Shown here piece after piece: positions 1 through 7,136 of a stretch of DNA of 35,183 nt. A model generated the notes under the pieces. It was given only the letters and a program-made list of their open reading frames with translations. It ran no database searches and had not been told where the DNA came from. The translations under genes and the position numbers were made by a program. Each line of letters opens with the position of its first letter. The stretch's first letter is position 1. The DNA comes from Alistipes sp. Its GTDB lineage: Bacteria; Bacteroidota; Bacteroidia; Bacteroidales; Rikenellaceae. The stretch lies in the NCBI GenBank assembly GCA_017379015.1, contig JAFNXN010000001.1:1-35183 (forward strand). The letters are read 5' to 3'.

Positions 1-534
1 AACAACCTTGAACTCCATAGTCTTGTCTACGTATACATCGTAGTCGCGGATAGGCTTAACGTCGATCTGTGAGCCTGGCAAGAATGCCTCGATGCCGAAT
101 ACGTCGACAATCATACCGCCCTTAGTGCGACACTTAACGTAACCCTTGATGATCTCGTCGTTGTTAAGAGCCTCGTTAACACGATCCCAGCTCTTGAGCT
201 GACGAGCCTTCTTGTGAGAGAGTGACAACTGGCCACCCTTATCCTCTACCGACTCAACGTAAACCTCAACCTTCTCGCCTACAGTCAAGTCAGGGTTGTA
301 ACGGAACTCGGTTGCTGCGATAAGGCCCTCAGACTTATAGCCGATGTTAACAGTGATCTCGCGCTTGTTGATCTCGGTAACAGTACCCTCAACAACCTCA
401 CCTACTGCAACATTCGACAAGGTCTTACCATAAGCCTCCTCGATAGTCTCCTTCGACTGGTCGTACAAGTTAAGGTCATTCTCGAACGCATTCCAATCGA
501 AATTCTCGTTCGCTACAATTTTGTTCTGCTCCAT
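1..534 (-). CDS. rpsA: 30S ribosomal protein S1, N-terminal part (cut by window edge)
   Basis: The reading frame is open from the ATG at 534-532 to the left edge, giving the first 178 residues with no stop. The protein starts MEQNKIVANENFDWNAFEND, a start typical of Bacteroidota S1. The first S1 (OB-fold) repeat covers about residues 43-110 and includes the GEVVEGTVTEINKREITVNI segment. A second repeat begins near residue 125. S1 binds mRNA on the 30S subunit and helps initiation, which matters in a phylum that largely does without Shine-Dalgarno pairing. The rest of the gene lies outside the window. Codon choice is strongly biased, as expected for a highly expressed gene. A long AT-rich leader with its own promoter lies upstream (535-672). 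Confidence 0.95.
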   Translation of the reverse strand, partial: MEQNKIVANENFDWNAFENDLNLYDQSKETIEEAYGKTLSNVAVGEVVEGTVTEINKREITVNIGYKSEGLIAATEFRYNPDLTVGEKVEVYVESVEDKGGQLSLSHKKARQLKSWDRVNEALNNDEIIKGYVKCRTKGGMIVDVFGIEAFLPGSQIDVKPIRDYDVYVDKTMEFKVV

Positions 535-640
535 AATGGAATTAGTTTTTGCGATACAATCGCTCGTTAAAAGTTAATAAATTAAAAGTTTCGCACCTCA
601 CATACGCACGCAACATCATGCGTACGCGAAAAAATGCCCG

Positions 641-672
641 CAAAGGTACATATTTTTTTTGAACAAAAGCAA
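641..672 (-). promoter_or_regulatory. rpsA promoter (Bacteroidales type)
   Basis: On the minus strand there is an exact TAnnTTTG -7 box (TACCTTTG, 648 down to 641). A TTG (672-670) lies 21 bp upstream as a possible -33 box, with a TTTTG just inside it. The predicted start near 636 leaves an untranslated leader of about 100 nt. That leader contains a small hairpin, ACGCA/TGCGT at 608-612 and 619-623, which might take part in S1 self-regulation; that last point is conjecture. Confidence 0.6.
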
Positions 673-742
673 CATCCCACAATATTTTTTCAATTTTATA
701 TAGTCGCCACACCACGATAGAGCATTTTTTGAATTATTGCAC

Positions 743-750
743 TATCTTTG
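743..750 (+). promoter_or_regulatory. -7 box of the lipoprotein gene
   Basis: TATCTTTG matches the Bacteroidota -7 consensus TAnnTTTG and sits about 35 bp before the start codon. No good -33 TTTG is seen at the expected 19-21 bp upstream, although that region is T-rich. Confidence 0.55.
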
Positions 751-785
751 CCCACGCTTTAGAACACTAAAATTGTATGTATAAT

Positions 786-1250
786 ATGAGAGTATTACGT
801 TTATTAATCAGCGCATTGGTTCTCGTTGTAGCCACCTCGTGCGAGGATACGTTTCAGCCAATTAAGAGCTACCCCACGTTGGAGAGCATTGCTGATACTA
901 AGTGGTATAGCTACGATGCCACAACCAACACCTACTACGACATCTACTACGAAGCGTCGACAGGACACATGGATGGCTTCGACTCTGCGGAGCGCACAAA
1001 CAAGATTTCGGAGCGCACCTTTAGCTACACCTTCACCCCTGCTGCTGGCGGCTTAGATGCCATCGTAAACCTAAGGTTTGAGGACAATGCACAACTCTAC
1101 GGCGGCATCCTCATCCCCAAGGGAAATATTCAGATTAACAACCACGAGGTATATATCATTCAGCTCTACGAGCTTACGGCAAATGGCGAGGAGATAGCCA
1201 AGGACGAGAATGGTAATATCAAATCGACACTCCAGATGTGGATGGAGTAA
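786..1250 (+). CDS. Small lipoprotein of unknown function
   Basis: I do not recognise the family. The N-terminus is a lipoprotein signal: positive residues (MRVLR), a hydrophobic stretch, then ATSC with the lipidated Cys at residue 19 followed by EDT. The mature part is about 136 residues, rich in Tyr/Thr and alternating polar and hydrophobic residues, which suggests a small beta-barrel or beta-sandwich like the lipocalin-type lipoproteins common in Bacteroidota. No catalytic motif is visible. An ATG at 777 in the same frame would add MYN; 786 is preferred because it gives a cleaner signal peptide. The gene has its own promoter (743-750) and ends at a bidirectional terminator, so it is probably monocistronic. 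Confidence 0.75.
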   Translation: MRVLRLLISALVLVVATSCEDTFQPIKSYPTLESIADTKWYSYDATTNTYYDIYYEASTGHMDGFDSAERTNKISERTFSYTFTPAAGGLDAIVNLRFEDNAQLYGGILIPKGNIQINNHEVYIIQLYELTANGEEIAKDENGNIKSTLQMWME

Positions 1251-1256
1251 AACAAT

Positions 1257-1283
1257 AAAAGCGAGCCCTTGAAGCTCGCTTTT
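1257..1283. terminator. Bidirectional intrinsic terminator
   Basis: A perfect 10-bp stem AAAAGCGAGC (1257-1266) / GCTCGCTTTT (1274-1283) with a 7-nt loop. It has A-runs on the left and T-runs on the right, so it can end both the rightward lipoprotein transcript and the leftward TPR-gene transcript that converge here. Confidence 0.85.
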
Positions 1284-1303
1284 ACTTATTATATGTGAGT
1301 TGA

Positions 1304-2278
1304 TTACTTCACGGGAGCAGTAAGCTGCTGCACTACCGAACGAGCACTCTCAACGCTCTTACCAGCAGTCACCTGACGGAAGGCTGCGATAGCCTGGTTC
1401 TTCATAGCCTCAGCATTTGCCGAGCCCTCGATCTTCTCATTGTAGGCAACACCTGCGAGGTAGTGAATATCGCTACGACCCTCATCAGTAGTCTGAGCTG
1501 CAAGTGCCTCCTCGTACATCTCGATCATCTTGTTGAAGTCGCGCTTGCCATAGTATGCCTGCATGATAACCTTCTGAGCCATAGCTGCATTAGGAAGCTG
1601 CTCAGCCATAGCGATGATGCCATCATAGTCGTTAGCCATCTGAAGCTTAGCCACCTCGTTGTTGGTGTACATATCCATCTTAGCATGAGCCTCAGCGATT
1701 GCCTCGCCGAACTTATCAGGGTTGAGCGATGCGATCTCCGATGCGATCTGCATACCCTCCTGATATCTATCGCTCTTGAAGAAGCTCTCTGCGAGGTTCA
1801 ACGCCATTGTTGTGTTACGCTTGTCGGCAGCATAACCCTTTGAGAACACCTCGATAGCAGTAGCATAATCGCCAGTGTTGAATGCCTCAGCACCCTTAGC
1901 CTCGTAGCACTTACCCACAAACTGGCGGTTCTTATTAGCGTCAGAGACGTTGTCGTAGAGCTCAGCAGCATCGGCAGCCTGAGTAAAGTAGCCAATAGCA
2001 GTGTCATAGTCCTTAGCGTTGTAGGCACGACCACCAAGCATATTGTAGCACACTACGATATACTTCTTAGCACCAGCAAAAGCCTTCTCCTGGTTTGCAT
2101 CTGGCTCCTCAATGTCGTAATAGTTGTCGATCACTGAGTTGAGCTGCTCGATAGCCTCGACAAGGTTACCCGCCTTAGCATTTGCCGCACCCTGCTGGAA
2201 TGTAGCCACGATGTCAGTCTGGGCGAAGAGTGTTGTTGCGCCAACAAGGGCCACAACAGTCAAAAATAGTTTTTTCAT
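1304..2278 (-). CDS. Secreted tetratricopeptide-repeat (TPR) protein
   Basis: A 324-residue protein with a signal peptide (MKKLFLTVVALVGATTLFAQ, cleavage after AQ), so it is exported to the periplasm or outer envelope. The mature part is alpha-helical and carries TPR-like repeats, for example GNLVEAIEQLNSVIDNYYD, KDYDTAIGYFTQAADAAELY, GDYATAIEVFSKGYAADKRN and DRYQEGMQIASEIASLNPDK. Such proteins act as scaffolds for other envelope proteins; no partner can be named from the context. It is flanked by terminators or gaps and converges on the lipoprotein gene. A weak -7-like box (TGGCTTTG, 2334-2327, minus) lies upstream. Confidence 0.8.
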   Translation of the reverse strand: MKKLFLTVVALVGATTLFAQTDIVATFQQGAANAKAGNLVEAIEQLNSVIDNYYDIEEPDANQEKAFAGAKKYIVVCYNMLGGRAYNAKDYDTAIGYFTQAADAAELYDNVSDANKNRQFVGKCYEAKGAEAFNTGDYATAIEVFSKGYAADKRNTTMALNLAESFFKSDRYQEGMQIASEIASLNPDKFGEAIAEAHAKMDMYTNNEVAKLQMANDYDGIIAMAEQLPNAAMAQKVIMQAYYGKRDFNKMIEMYEEALAAQTTDEGRSDIHYLAGVAYNEKIEGSANAEAMKNQAIAAFRQVTAGKSVESARSVVQQLTAPVK

Positions 2279-2382
2279 AGTTAATTAGTATTGTTTAGTT
2301 TTAGTATTCGTCGATGTCAAATATGGCAAAGCCAAGCGCAAATTTAAAACTTTTTTCCTTCTTACACACTATTTTATACCAA

Positions 2383-2844
2383 TTATTTACGCAACGTAGC
2401 AAAAAAAGAGCTCATCAACGCCTCGCACTCCTCTCGAAGCACGCCTGATATGACCTCCGTTCGAGGGTGCATGATACGCTCCGAGAAGGTTGAATATCCG
2501 CGCTTAGGGTCCGAAGCACCATATACCACACGCCCTATCTGGCTCCATGCCAACGCACCACCACACATCACACATGGCTCAACGGTAACATACAACGTAC
2601 ACTCTGGTAGGTACTTACCACCCAGCGTCGACATAGCTGCCGTAAGTGCCTGCATCTCAGCATGTGCCGTAGCATCGGAGAGTGTCTCGACAAGATTGTG
2701 TCCTCGGCCTATCACCCTACCTCCAGCCACAACCACAGCACCAATGGGCACCTCTCTTTTAGCTAACGCTAGGCGTGCCTCATTTAGTGCTAAACGCATA
2801 AATTTTTCATCCTGCTCTACCGACATCTTAATTTTTTCTGCCAT
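2383..2844 (-). CDS. tadA: tRNA-specific adenosine-34 deaminase
   Basis: A zinc cytidine/deoxycytidylate-deaminase-family protein of 153 residues, the usual size for TadA. It shows the zinc and catalytic motif HAEMQAL (His ligand and proton-shuttling Glu) and the PCVMCGGAL motif with the two Cys ligands. TadA converts A34 to inosine in the wobble position of tRNA-Arg(ACG), which is essential in most bacteria. Assignment to TadA rather than guanine deaminase rests on the N-terminal pattern FMRLALNEARLALAKREVPIGAVVV and the EVISGVLREECEALMSSFF tail. It is divergent from aspS, with overlapping promoters in the 91-bp gap. Confidence 0.92.
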   Translation of the reverse strand: MAEKIKMSVEQDEKFMRLALNEARLALAKREVPIGAVVVAGGRVIGRGHNLVETLSDATAHAEMQALTAAMSTLGGKYLPECTLYVTVEPCVMCGGALAWSQIGRVVYGASDPKRGYSTFSERIMHPRTEVISGVLREECEALMSSFFATLRK

Positions 2845-2872
2845 AACTTTTAAAAGTTAGTTGAAAAATTAT

Positions 2873-2880
2873 TATCTTTG
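2873..2880 (+). promoter_or_regulatory. aspS -7 promoter box
   Basis: TATCTTTG matches TAnnTTTG and lies 55 bp before the aspS ATG. The expected -33 region near 2848-2853 is only a T-run. The box faces a minus-strand box at 2888-2895. Confidence 0.6.
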
Positions 2881-2887
2881 TGGGTTA

Positions 2888-2895
2888 CAAAGTTA
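2888..2895 (-). promoter_or_regulatory. tadA -7 promoter box
   Basis: On the minus strand this reads TAACTTTG, an exact TAnnTTTG match, 43 bp before the tadA ATG. It is only 7 bp from the oppositely directed aspS box, so the two polymerase footprints must overlap. Confidence 0.5.
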
Positions 2896-2935
2896 CAAAA
2901 AAAGCTGAATACACGAAATTAAACAACAATATACT

Positions 2936-4693
2936 ATGTACAGAACGCATAATTGCGGTGAACTCCGCATTGAGAATGTAGGCCAGGAGGTAGTCCTCTC
3001 GGGTTGGGTACAGAAGGTACGTAACCTCGGCGCAATGGCATTCATCGACCTTCGTGATCGCTATGGCATCACACAGATTACCGTTGAGGAGCACTCCTCA
3101 GAGGCTGTCAAGGCAGTCGCTGCGGAGGTAGGTCGCGAGTATGTCCTACAGGTTAAGGGTAAGGTTATCGAGCGATCGTCGAAGAATGCGAAGATCGCCA
3201 CTGGCGACATCGAGATCACTGCCAGCGAGCTTAAGATCCTTAATCGTGCCGTGACACCTCCATTCACCATCGAGGAGGAGTCTGATGGTGGCGACGACCT
3301 ACGCATGAAGTATCGCTACTTGGACCTTCGCCGTCCACCACTTCAGCGCGCCATGATCCTACGTCACCGCATGGCACAGGCCGTACGTCAGTTCCTCGAC
3401 AAGGAGGGCTTCCTCGAGATCGAGACACCATACCTTATTAAGTCTACACCCGAGGGCGCACGCGACTTTATCGTGCCTTCGCGCATGAACCCTAACCAGT
3501 TCTACGCCCTACCACAGTCGCCACAGACCCTCAAGCAGCTGCTTATGGTTGCGGGTTACGACCGCTACTTCCAGATCGTGCGTTGCTTCCGCGACGAGGA
3601 CCTTCGCGCCGACCGTCAGCCCGAGTTTACACAGATCGACTGCGAGATGTCGTTCGTAGAGCAGGAGGACGTACTCGAGATCTTCGAGCGTTGGGCACGC
3701 TACATGTTCAAGGAGGTTATGCAGATCGAGTTCGCAGAGCCATTCAAGCGCATGCCTTGGATCGAGGCTATGGAGAAGTATGGTTCGGACAAGCCAGATT
3801 TGCGCTTCGGCATGACATTTAGCGACATCACCGACCTAGCACATGGCCACGACTTTACGGTGTTCGATTCAGCTGAGTATATCGTTGGCTTCGCTGCCGA
3901 GGGTTGCGCGTCATACACCCGCAAGCAGATCGACGAGCTCACCGAGTTTGTTAAGCGTCCACAGGTAGGTGCTAAGGGCCTTGTATGGATCCGCGTTGAC
4001 GAGGCTGGCAACGTTAAGTCATCTATCGACAAGTTCTTCTCGGCTGACGACCTGAAGGCTATTGCCGAGCGCGTAGGTGCAAAGAGTGGCGACATGATCT
4101 TCATCCTCTGCGGCGAGAAGTTCAAGACCCTCACACAGCTCTGCACACTACGTCTTGAGGTTGCCGAGCGACTTGGCTTGCGCGATCCTAAGAAGTTCGC
4201 ACCACTATGGGTTGTCGACTTCCCAATGTTCGAGTGGGACGAGGAGACACAGCGTTTCTACGCTATGCACCACCCATTCACCTCGCCAAAGCCCGAGGAT
4301 GCAAAGTACTTCGACACTGGCGAGCTAGGCAAGATGCGTGCTAACGCCTACGACTTCGTATGTAACGGCACAGAGATCGGCGGTGGCTCGATCCGTATCC
4401 ACGACGCAGAGCTTCAGGCTAAGGTCTTCGATGCTCTTGGCTTCACACCAGAGGCTGCCGAGGAGCAGTTTGGCTTCTTGATGAATGCCTTTAAGTATGG
4501 TGCACCCCCACATGGTGGTCTAGCATTTGGCTTCGACCGTCTATGTTCTCTGTTCGGTGGTTCAGACTCTATCCGCGACTATATCGCCTTCCCAAAGAAC
4601 AATGCTGGTCGCGATGTTATGCTCGACGGCCCATCACCAGTTGCACAGGCCCAGCTCGACGAGTTGTTCCTCTCGCTGGTTAAGCCCGAGTAG
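2936..4693 (+). CDS. aspS: Aspartyl-tRNA synthetase
   Basis: A class-II synthetase of 585 residues, the normal size of the bacterial-type enzyme. An N-terminal OB-fold anticodon-binding domain comes first ([19 protein letters not shown]). The class-II core follows, with motif 2 ([18 protein letters not shown]), the GAD insertion domain in the middle, and motif 3 ([10 protein letters not shown]) near the C-terminus. It charges tRNA-Asp with aspartate in the cytoplasm. The long bacterial form with a GAD domain can be discriminating or non-discriminating; whether this one also charges tRNA-Asn cannot be decided here. The gene is strongly codon-biased and monocistronic, with its own promoter and terminator. 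Confidence 0.96.
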   Translation: MYRTHNCGELRIENVGQEVVLSGWVQKVRNLGAMAFIDLRDRYGITQITVEEHSSEAVKAVAAEVGREYVLQVKGKVIERSSKNAKIATGDIEITASELKILNRAVTPPFTIEEESDGGDDLRMKYRYLDLRRPPLQRAMILRHRMAQAVRQFLDKEGFLEIETPYLIKSTPEGARDFIVPSRMNPNQFYALPQSPQTLKQLLMVAGYDRYFQIVRCFRDEDLRADRQPEFTQIDCEMSFVEQEDVLEIFERWARYMFKEVMQIEFAEPFKRMPWIEAMEKYGSDKPDLRFGMTFSDITDLAHGHDFTVFDSAEYIVGFAAEGCASYTRKQIDELTEFVKRPQVGAKGLVWIRVDEAGNVKSSIDKFFSADDLKAIAERVGAKSGDMIFILCGEKFKTLTQLCTLRLEVAERLGLRDPKKFAPLWVVDFPMFEWDEETQRFYAMHHPFTSPKPEDAKYFDTGELGKMRANAYDFVCNGTEIGGGSIRIHDAELQAKVFDALGFTPEAAEEQFGFLMNAFKYGAPPHGGLAFGFDRLCSLFGGSDSIRDYIAFPKNNAGRDVMLDGPSPVAQAQLDELFLSLVKPE

Positions 4694-4717
4694 ACCGACA
4701 ATACTACTACACACACT

Positions 4718-4749
4718 GACCTGTCCAACGTTGGGCAGGTCTTTTTTTT
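4718..4749 (+). terminator. aspS terminator
   Basis: Stem GACCTGTCC (4718-4726) / GGGCAGGTC (4733-4741) with one G-T pair and a 6-nt loop, followed by eight T residues. A classic rho-independent terminator 25 bp after the stop codon. Confidence 0.92.
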
Positions 4750-4809
4750 GTGCCGAGGGTTGACATATCAGAGTTGCTACAACAGAGAGCAGAGAAGATA
4801 ATAGATATA

Positions 4810-4982
4810 AAATGGAACTGCCCCACTTTTGGTGGGACAGCTCACGGACACAAACAATCTTAACTTTACACTACTAATTTTTTACACCAATTTTTACATC
4901 TTTCTTTAGTTCACTTAGATTTCGTTTTATATCTTTATAACCCTTTTTACGTATTAGGTTTTTAGCCTTCTTTATTTGTTTC
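4810..4982 (-). ncRNA. Candidate small RNA
   Basis: A well-formed minus-strand promoter (4988-5019) should start a transcript near 4982. Reading left, about 140 nt of A-rich sequence end in a hairpin, CTGTCCCAC/GTGGGGCAG (4840-4832 and 4826-4818) with loop CAAAA, followed by a partly T-rich tail. No ATG lies in a useful frame. One frame is open for more than 35 codons and would give a Lys-rich peptide (for example KKGYKDIKRN), but it has no proper start. Either a non-coding RNA of about 170 nt or the remnant of a small gene. The tail after the hairpin is not a strong T-run, so the 3' end is uncertain. Confidence 0.35.
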
Positions 4983-4987
4983 TGGTG

Positions 4988-5019
4988 CAAATATATGGCG
5001 AAAAAATCAATGTTGCAAA
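4988..5019 (-). promoter_or_regulatory. Consensus promoter with no gene downstream
   Basis: On the minus strand, -33 TTTG (5019-5016), a 20-bp spacer and -7 TATATTTG (4995-4988). This is one of the best-formed Bacteroidota promoters in the window, yet the next minus-strand gene (tadA) is 2 kb away, beyond aspS. Confidence 0.6.
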
Positions 5020-5504
5020 TCAAAAATTATTATTGCGCTATAGGCTTAGCTTATAATGCGGCTATTTTATGGGGTTATTACATTATATCTCTTCTTTTTT
5101 TGAATATATCTTCAATCAACACTCATCAAATATCAACCTATTTTATCAGCATAAACACCGCGTTATCAGTGGCTTATATTTTATTGCAAGCTCAAAAAGA
5201 GAGCTCGAAAATAAAAATTTCGAGATTGTGATAAAAAAATACAAAAAAAATTTGTGCGCAACGATATTTGAAGCCCAAATAGGAGGTTATGTAGCGATCG
5301 TCGCCACCAACTGAAGAGCAAAGGCTGAGTGTGGCAATGGCTCAAATTTGGGTGCGAGGATAAGATGGCTACTCAGTGATTTTGGATAGTTCACAATGGC
5401 GAATATCGCAAGTTTCCACAATACTCAGCTCATCTCACAATAGCCTCGATTTTGCTCCAATTATCCACATTGCACACAACAATGTTAAATTTTGAATAAA
5501 AAGT

Positions 5505-5535
5505 TTTGCGATTATTGAAATAATTTGTACTTTTG
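5505..5535 (+). promoter_or_regulatory. lipA promoter
   Basis: -33 TTTG (5505-5508), 19-bp spacer, -7 TACTTTTG (5528-5535). It fits the consensus exactly and lies 28 bp before the lipA ATG, which implies a leader of only about 24 nt. Confidence 0.75.
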
Positions 5536-5563
5536 CATCAATTGGAAAAAAGTGAACTTAAAA

Positions 5564-6454
5564 ATGCCGAAGGTACGAGAACAATACGAGCATCTGCGTA
5601 AGCCCGATTGGCTGAAGATTAGCTTGCGAAGCACTGCTAACACTGCGGAGGTTGAACAGATCGTCGAGGGACGCTGTCTGCATACGATATGCAGCAGTGG
5701 TATGTGTCCCAACAAGGCGGAGTGTTGGAGTCGTCGCACTGCAACATTCATGATCCTTGGCGATATTTGTACTCGTAATTGTCGCTTCTGCGCCACGACA
5801 ACAGGTCGTCCACTGCCCCCCGATGAGGCAGAACCCGACAAGGTTGCCGAGAGCGTGAAGCTAATGGGCCTAAAGCATGTTGTTGTCACATCAGTTACAC
5901 GTGACGACCTCGAAGACCATGGTGCTGCAATCTGGGCACGCACCGTCGAGGCAATACGCCGTGATAACCCAGAGGCAACCATAGAGCTCCTTATTTCCGA
6001 TATGGATGCCCGCACCGAGCTTATCGATCAGGTGTTGGCATCGCGTCCCGACATTGTGGGACACAACATCGAAACCGTCGAGCGACTCACCCCTGAGGTG
6101 CGTTCGCGTGCTAAGTATCGCACGTCGCTACGCACGTTGAAGCATATTGCTGATAGTGGTGCAGTTGCCAAGAGCGGACTGATGGTCGGATTGGGCGAGA
6201 GTGAGGAGGAGATAATCCAGACGTTGCGCGACCTACGCGAGGTGGGTGTGAGCATCGTAACTCTTGGCCAATATCTTCGACCTACCAAGGAGCACTATCC
6301 TGTCAAGGCGTATATCACTCCTGAAAAGTTCGAAGAGTACCGACTCATAGCTCTTGAGATGGGTTTCAGCTATTGTGCGAGTGCACCATTGGTGCGTTCG
6401 TCATATTTGGCAGATGCCGCCCTTGAAGCTGTGAAAAAGGTATGTACGAAGTAG
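5564..6454 (+). CDS. lipA: Lipoyl synthase
   Basis: A radical-SAM enzyme of 296 residues that inserts two sulfurs at C6 and C8 of the octanoyl chain on lipoyl domains. The auxiliary-cluster motif C-x4-C-x5-C is at residues 43, 48 and 54 (CSSGMCPNKAEC). The radical-SAM motif CxxxCxxC is at 69, 73 and 76 (CTRNCRFC). The C-terminal RSSY motif, whose Ser ligates the auxiliary cluster, is present (LVRSSYLAD). The ATG at 5564 is chosen because upstream in-frame codons lie inside the promoter. It overlaps lipB by 13 bp, so the two are translationally coupled and together supply lipoate to the 2-oxoacid dehydrogenase and glycine-cleavage complexes. Confidence 0.95.
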   Translation: MPKVREQYEHLRKPDWLKISLRSTANTAEVEQIVEGRCLHTICSSGMCPNKAECWSRRTATFMILGDICTRNCRFCATTTGRPLPPDEAEPDKVAESVKLMGLKHVVVTSVTRDDLEDHGAAIWARTVEAIRRDNPEATIELLISDMDARTELIDQVLASRPDIVGHNIETVERLTPEVRSRAKYRTSLRTLKHIADSGAVAKSGLMVGLGESEEEIIQTLRDLREVGVSIVTLGQYLRPTKEHYPVKAYITPEKFEEYRLIALEMGFSYCASAPLVRSSYLADAALEAVKKVCTK

Positions 6455-7131
6455 AGATCAGAGATTTACAGACTATGGCGTATGGCGAGTGCTGGGATTT
6501 ACAGCGTTCGCTATTCGACGCATTGTGTCGTAAGAAGCTCGATAAGAGCTTTACGGAGGATGAGCCCCGAGGCACAATCCTTATAGTTGAGCACCCTGCA
6601 GTATACACCCTAGGCAAGAGTGGCGACGCTCATAATATGCTCTGCACCGAGGATTATCTTCGAGGTCTTGGTGCCGAGTTCCACCATATCGACCGCGGTG
6701 GCGACATCACCTTCCACGGTCCAGGGCAGCTTGTTTGCTATCCCATTATTGACCTCGATGCAATAGGTCTTGGAGTAAGACGTTATATTGATGCACTCGA
6801 GCAGACGATTATCGACCTTGCGGCGGAGTATGGCATAGATGCCCACCGTTCGGAGGGTGCTTCGGGTGTATGGATCACCCGCCCAGGCAATAGACTCGAG
6901 AAGCTATGTGCTGTTGGCGTGCGCGTGTCGCACGGCGTGACGATGCACGGCCTGGCGATGAACGTCTCAACGGACCTTAACTGGTTTCACCTTATCAACC
7001 CATGTGGCTTCACCGATCGCGGTGTATGCTCTCTTACGACGCTCACAGGTCGCGACGTAAGCATGGAGGAGGTTAAGCCAAAGTTTATACATCACCTAAC
7101 GAAAAATTTAAATGTTAAATATAAAAAATAA
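6442..7131 (+). CDS. lipB: Octanoyl-[acyl-carrier-protein]:protein N-octanoyltransferase
   Basis: A 229-residue LipB of normal length. It moves octanoate from acyl carrier protein to a lysine on lipoyl domains, the step before LipA. Family motifs are visible: RGGDITFHGPGQLVCYPI, the lysine-containing KLCAVGVRV segment and the NPCGF motif with the catalytic Cys. The start codon lies inside the lipA 3' end (13-bp overlap). recJ follows after 5 bp, so lipA-lipB-recJ look like one transcript ending at 9002. Confidence 0.94.
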   Translation: MYEVEIRDLQTMAYGECWDLQRSLFDALCRKKLDKSFTEDEPRGTILIVEHPAVYTLGKSGDAHNMLCTEDYLRGLGAEFHHIDRGGDITFHGPGQLVCYPIIDLDAIGLGVRRYIDALEQTIIDLAAEYGIDAHRSEGASGVWITRPGNRLEKLCAVGVRVSHGVTMHGLAMNVSTDLNWFHLINPCGFTDRGVCSLTTLTGRDVSMEEVKPKFIHHLTKNLNVKYKK

Positions 7132-7136
7132 ACGTT

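Larger units (their letters stand above)
4750..5504. other. AT-rich stretch without a convincing protein gene
   Basis: About 750 bp between the aspS terminator and the lipA promoter. The left third holds a minus-strand promoter and candidate small RNA (separate entries). The middle (about 5000-5260) is far more AT-rich than the genes around it and contains two nested short hairpins: AGCTC/GAGCT at 5189-5193 and 5201-5205, and CTCGAAA/TTTCGAG at 5204-5210 and 5218-5224. A 78-codon frame from 4995 could encode two hydrophobic segments, but its ATG overlaps the minus-strand -7 box and nothing else supports it. The right part (5319-5470) holds a separated inverted repeat (GGCTGAGT near 5319, ACTCAGCT at 5423-5430) and one perfect DnaA-box sequence, TTATCCACA, at 5461-5469. 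Confidence 0.5.

Noticed and set aside
1463-1843. A 126-codon frame opposite the TPR gene, and many similar long frames opposite other genes
   Set aside because: They are opposite-strand or shifted readings of strongly codon-biased genes, with no recognisable domains or promoters.
4995-5231. A 78-codon plus-strand frame with two hydrophobic stretches in the aspS-lipA gap
   Set aside because: Its ATG overlaps a minus-strand -7 box, no promoter precedes it, and the hydrophobicity is explained by the very AT-rich composition. I would reconsider it if orthologues exist.
5391-5470. Possible chromosomal origin
   Set aside because: Only one perfect DnaA box; no dnaA/dnaN and no box cluster. Kept only as a low-interest finding.
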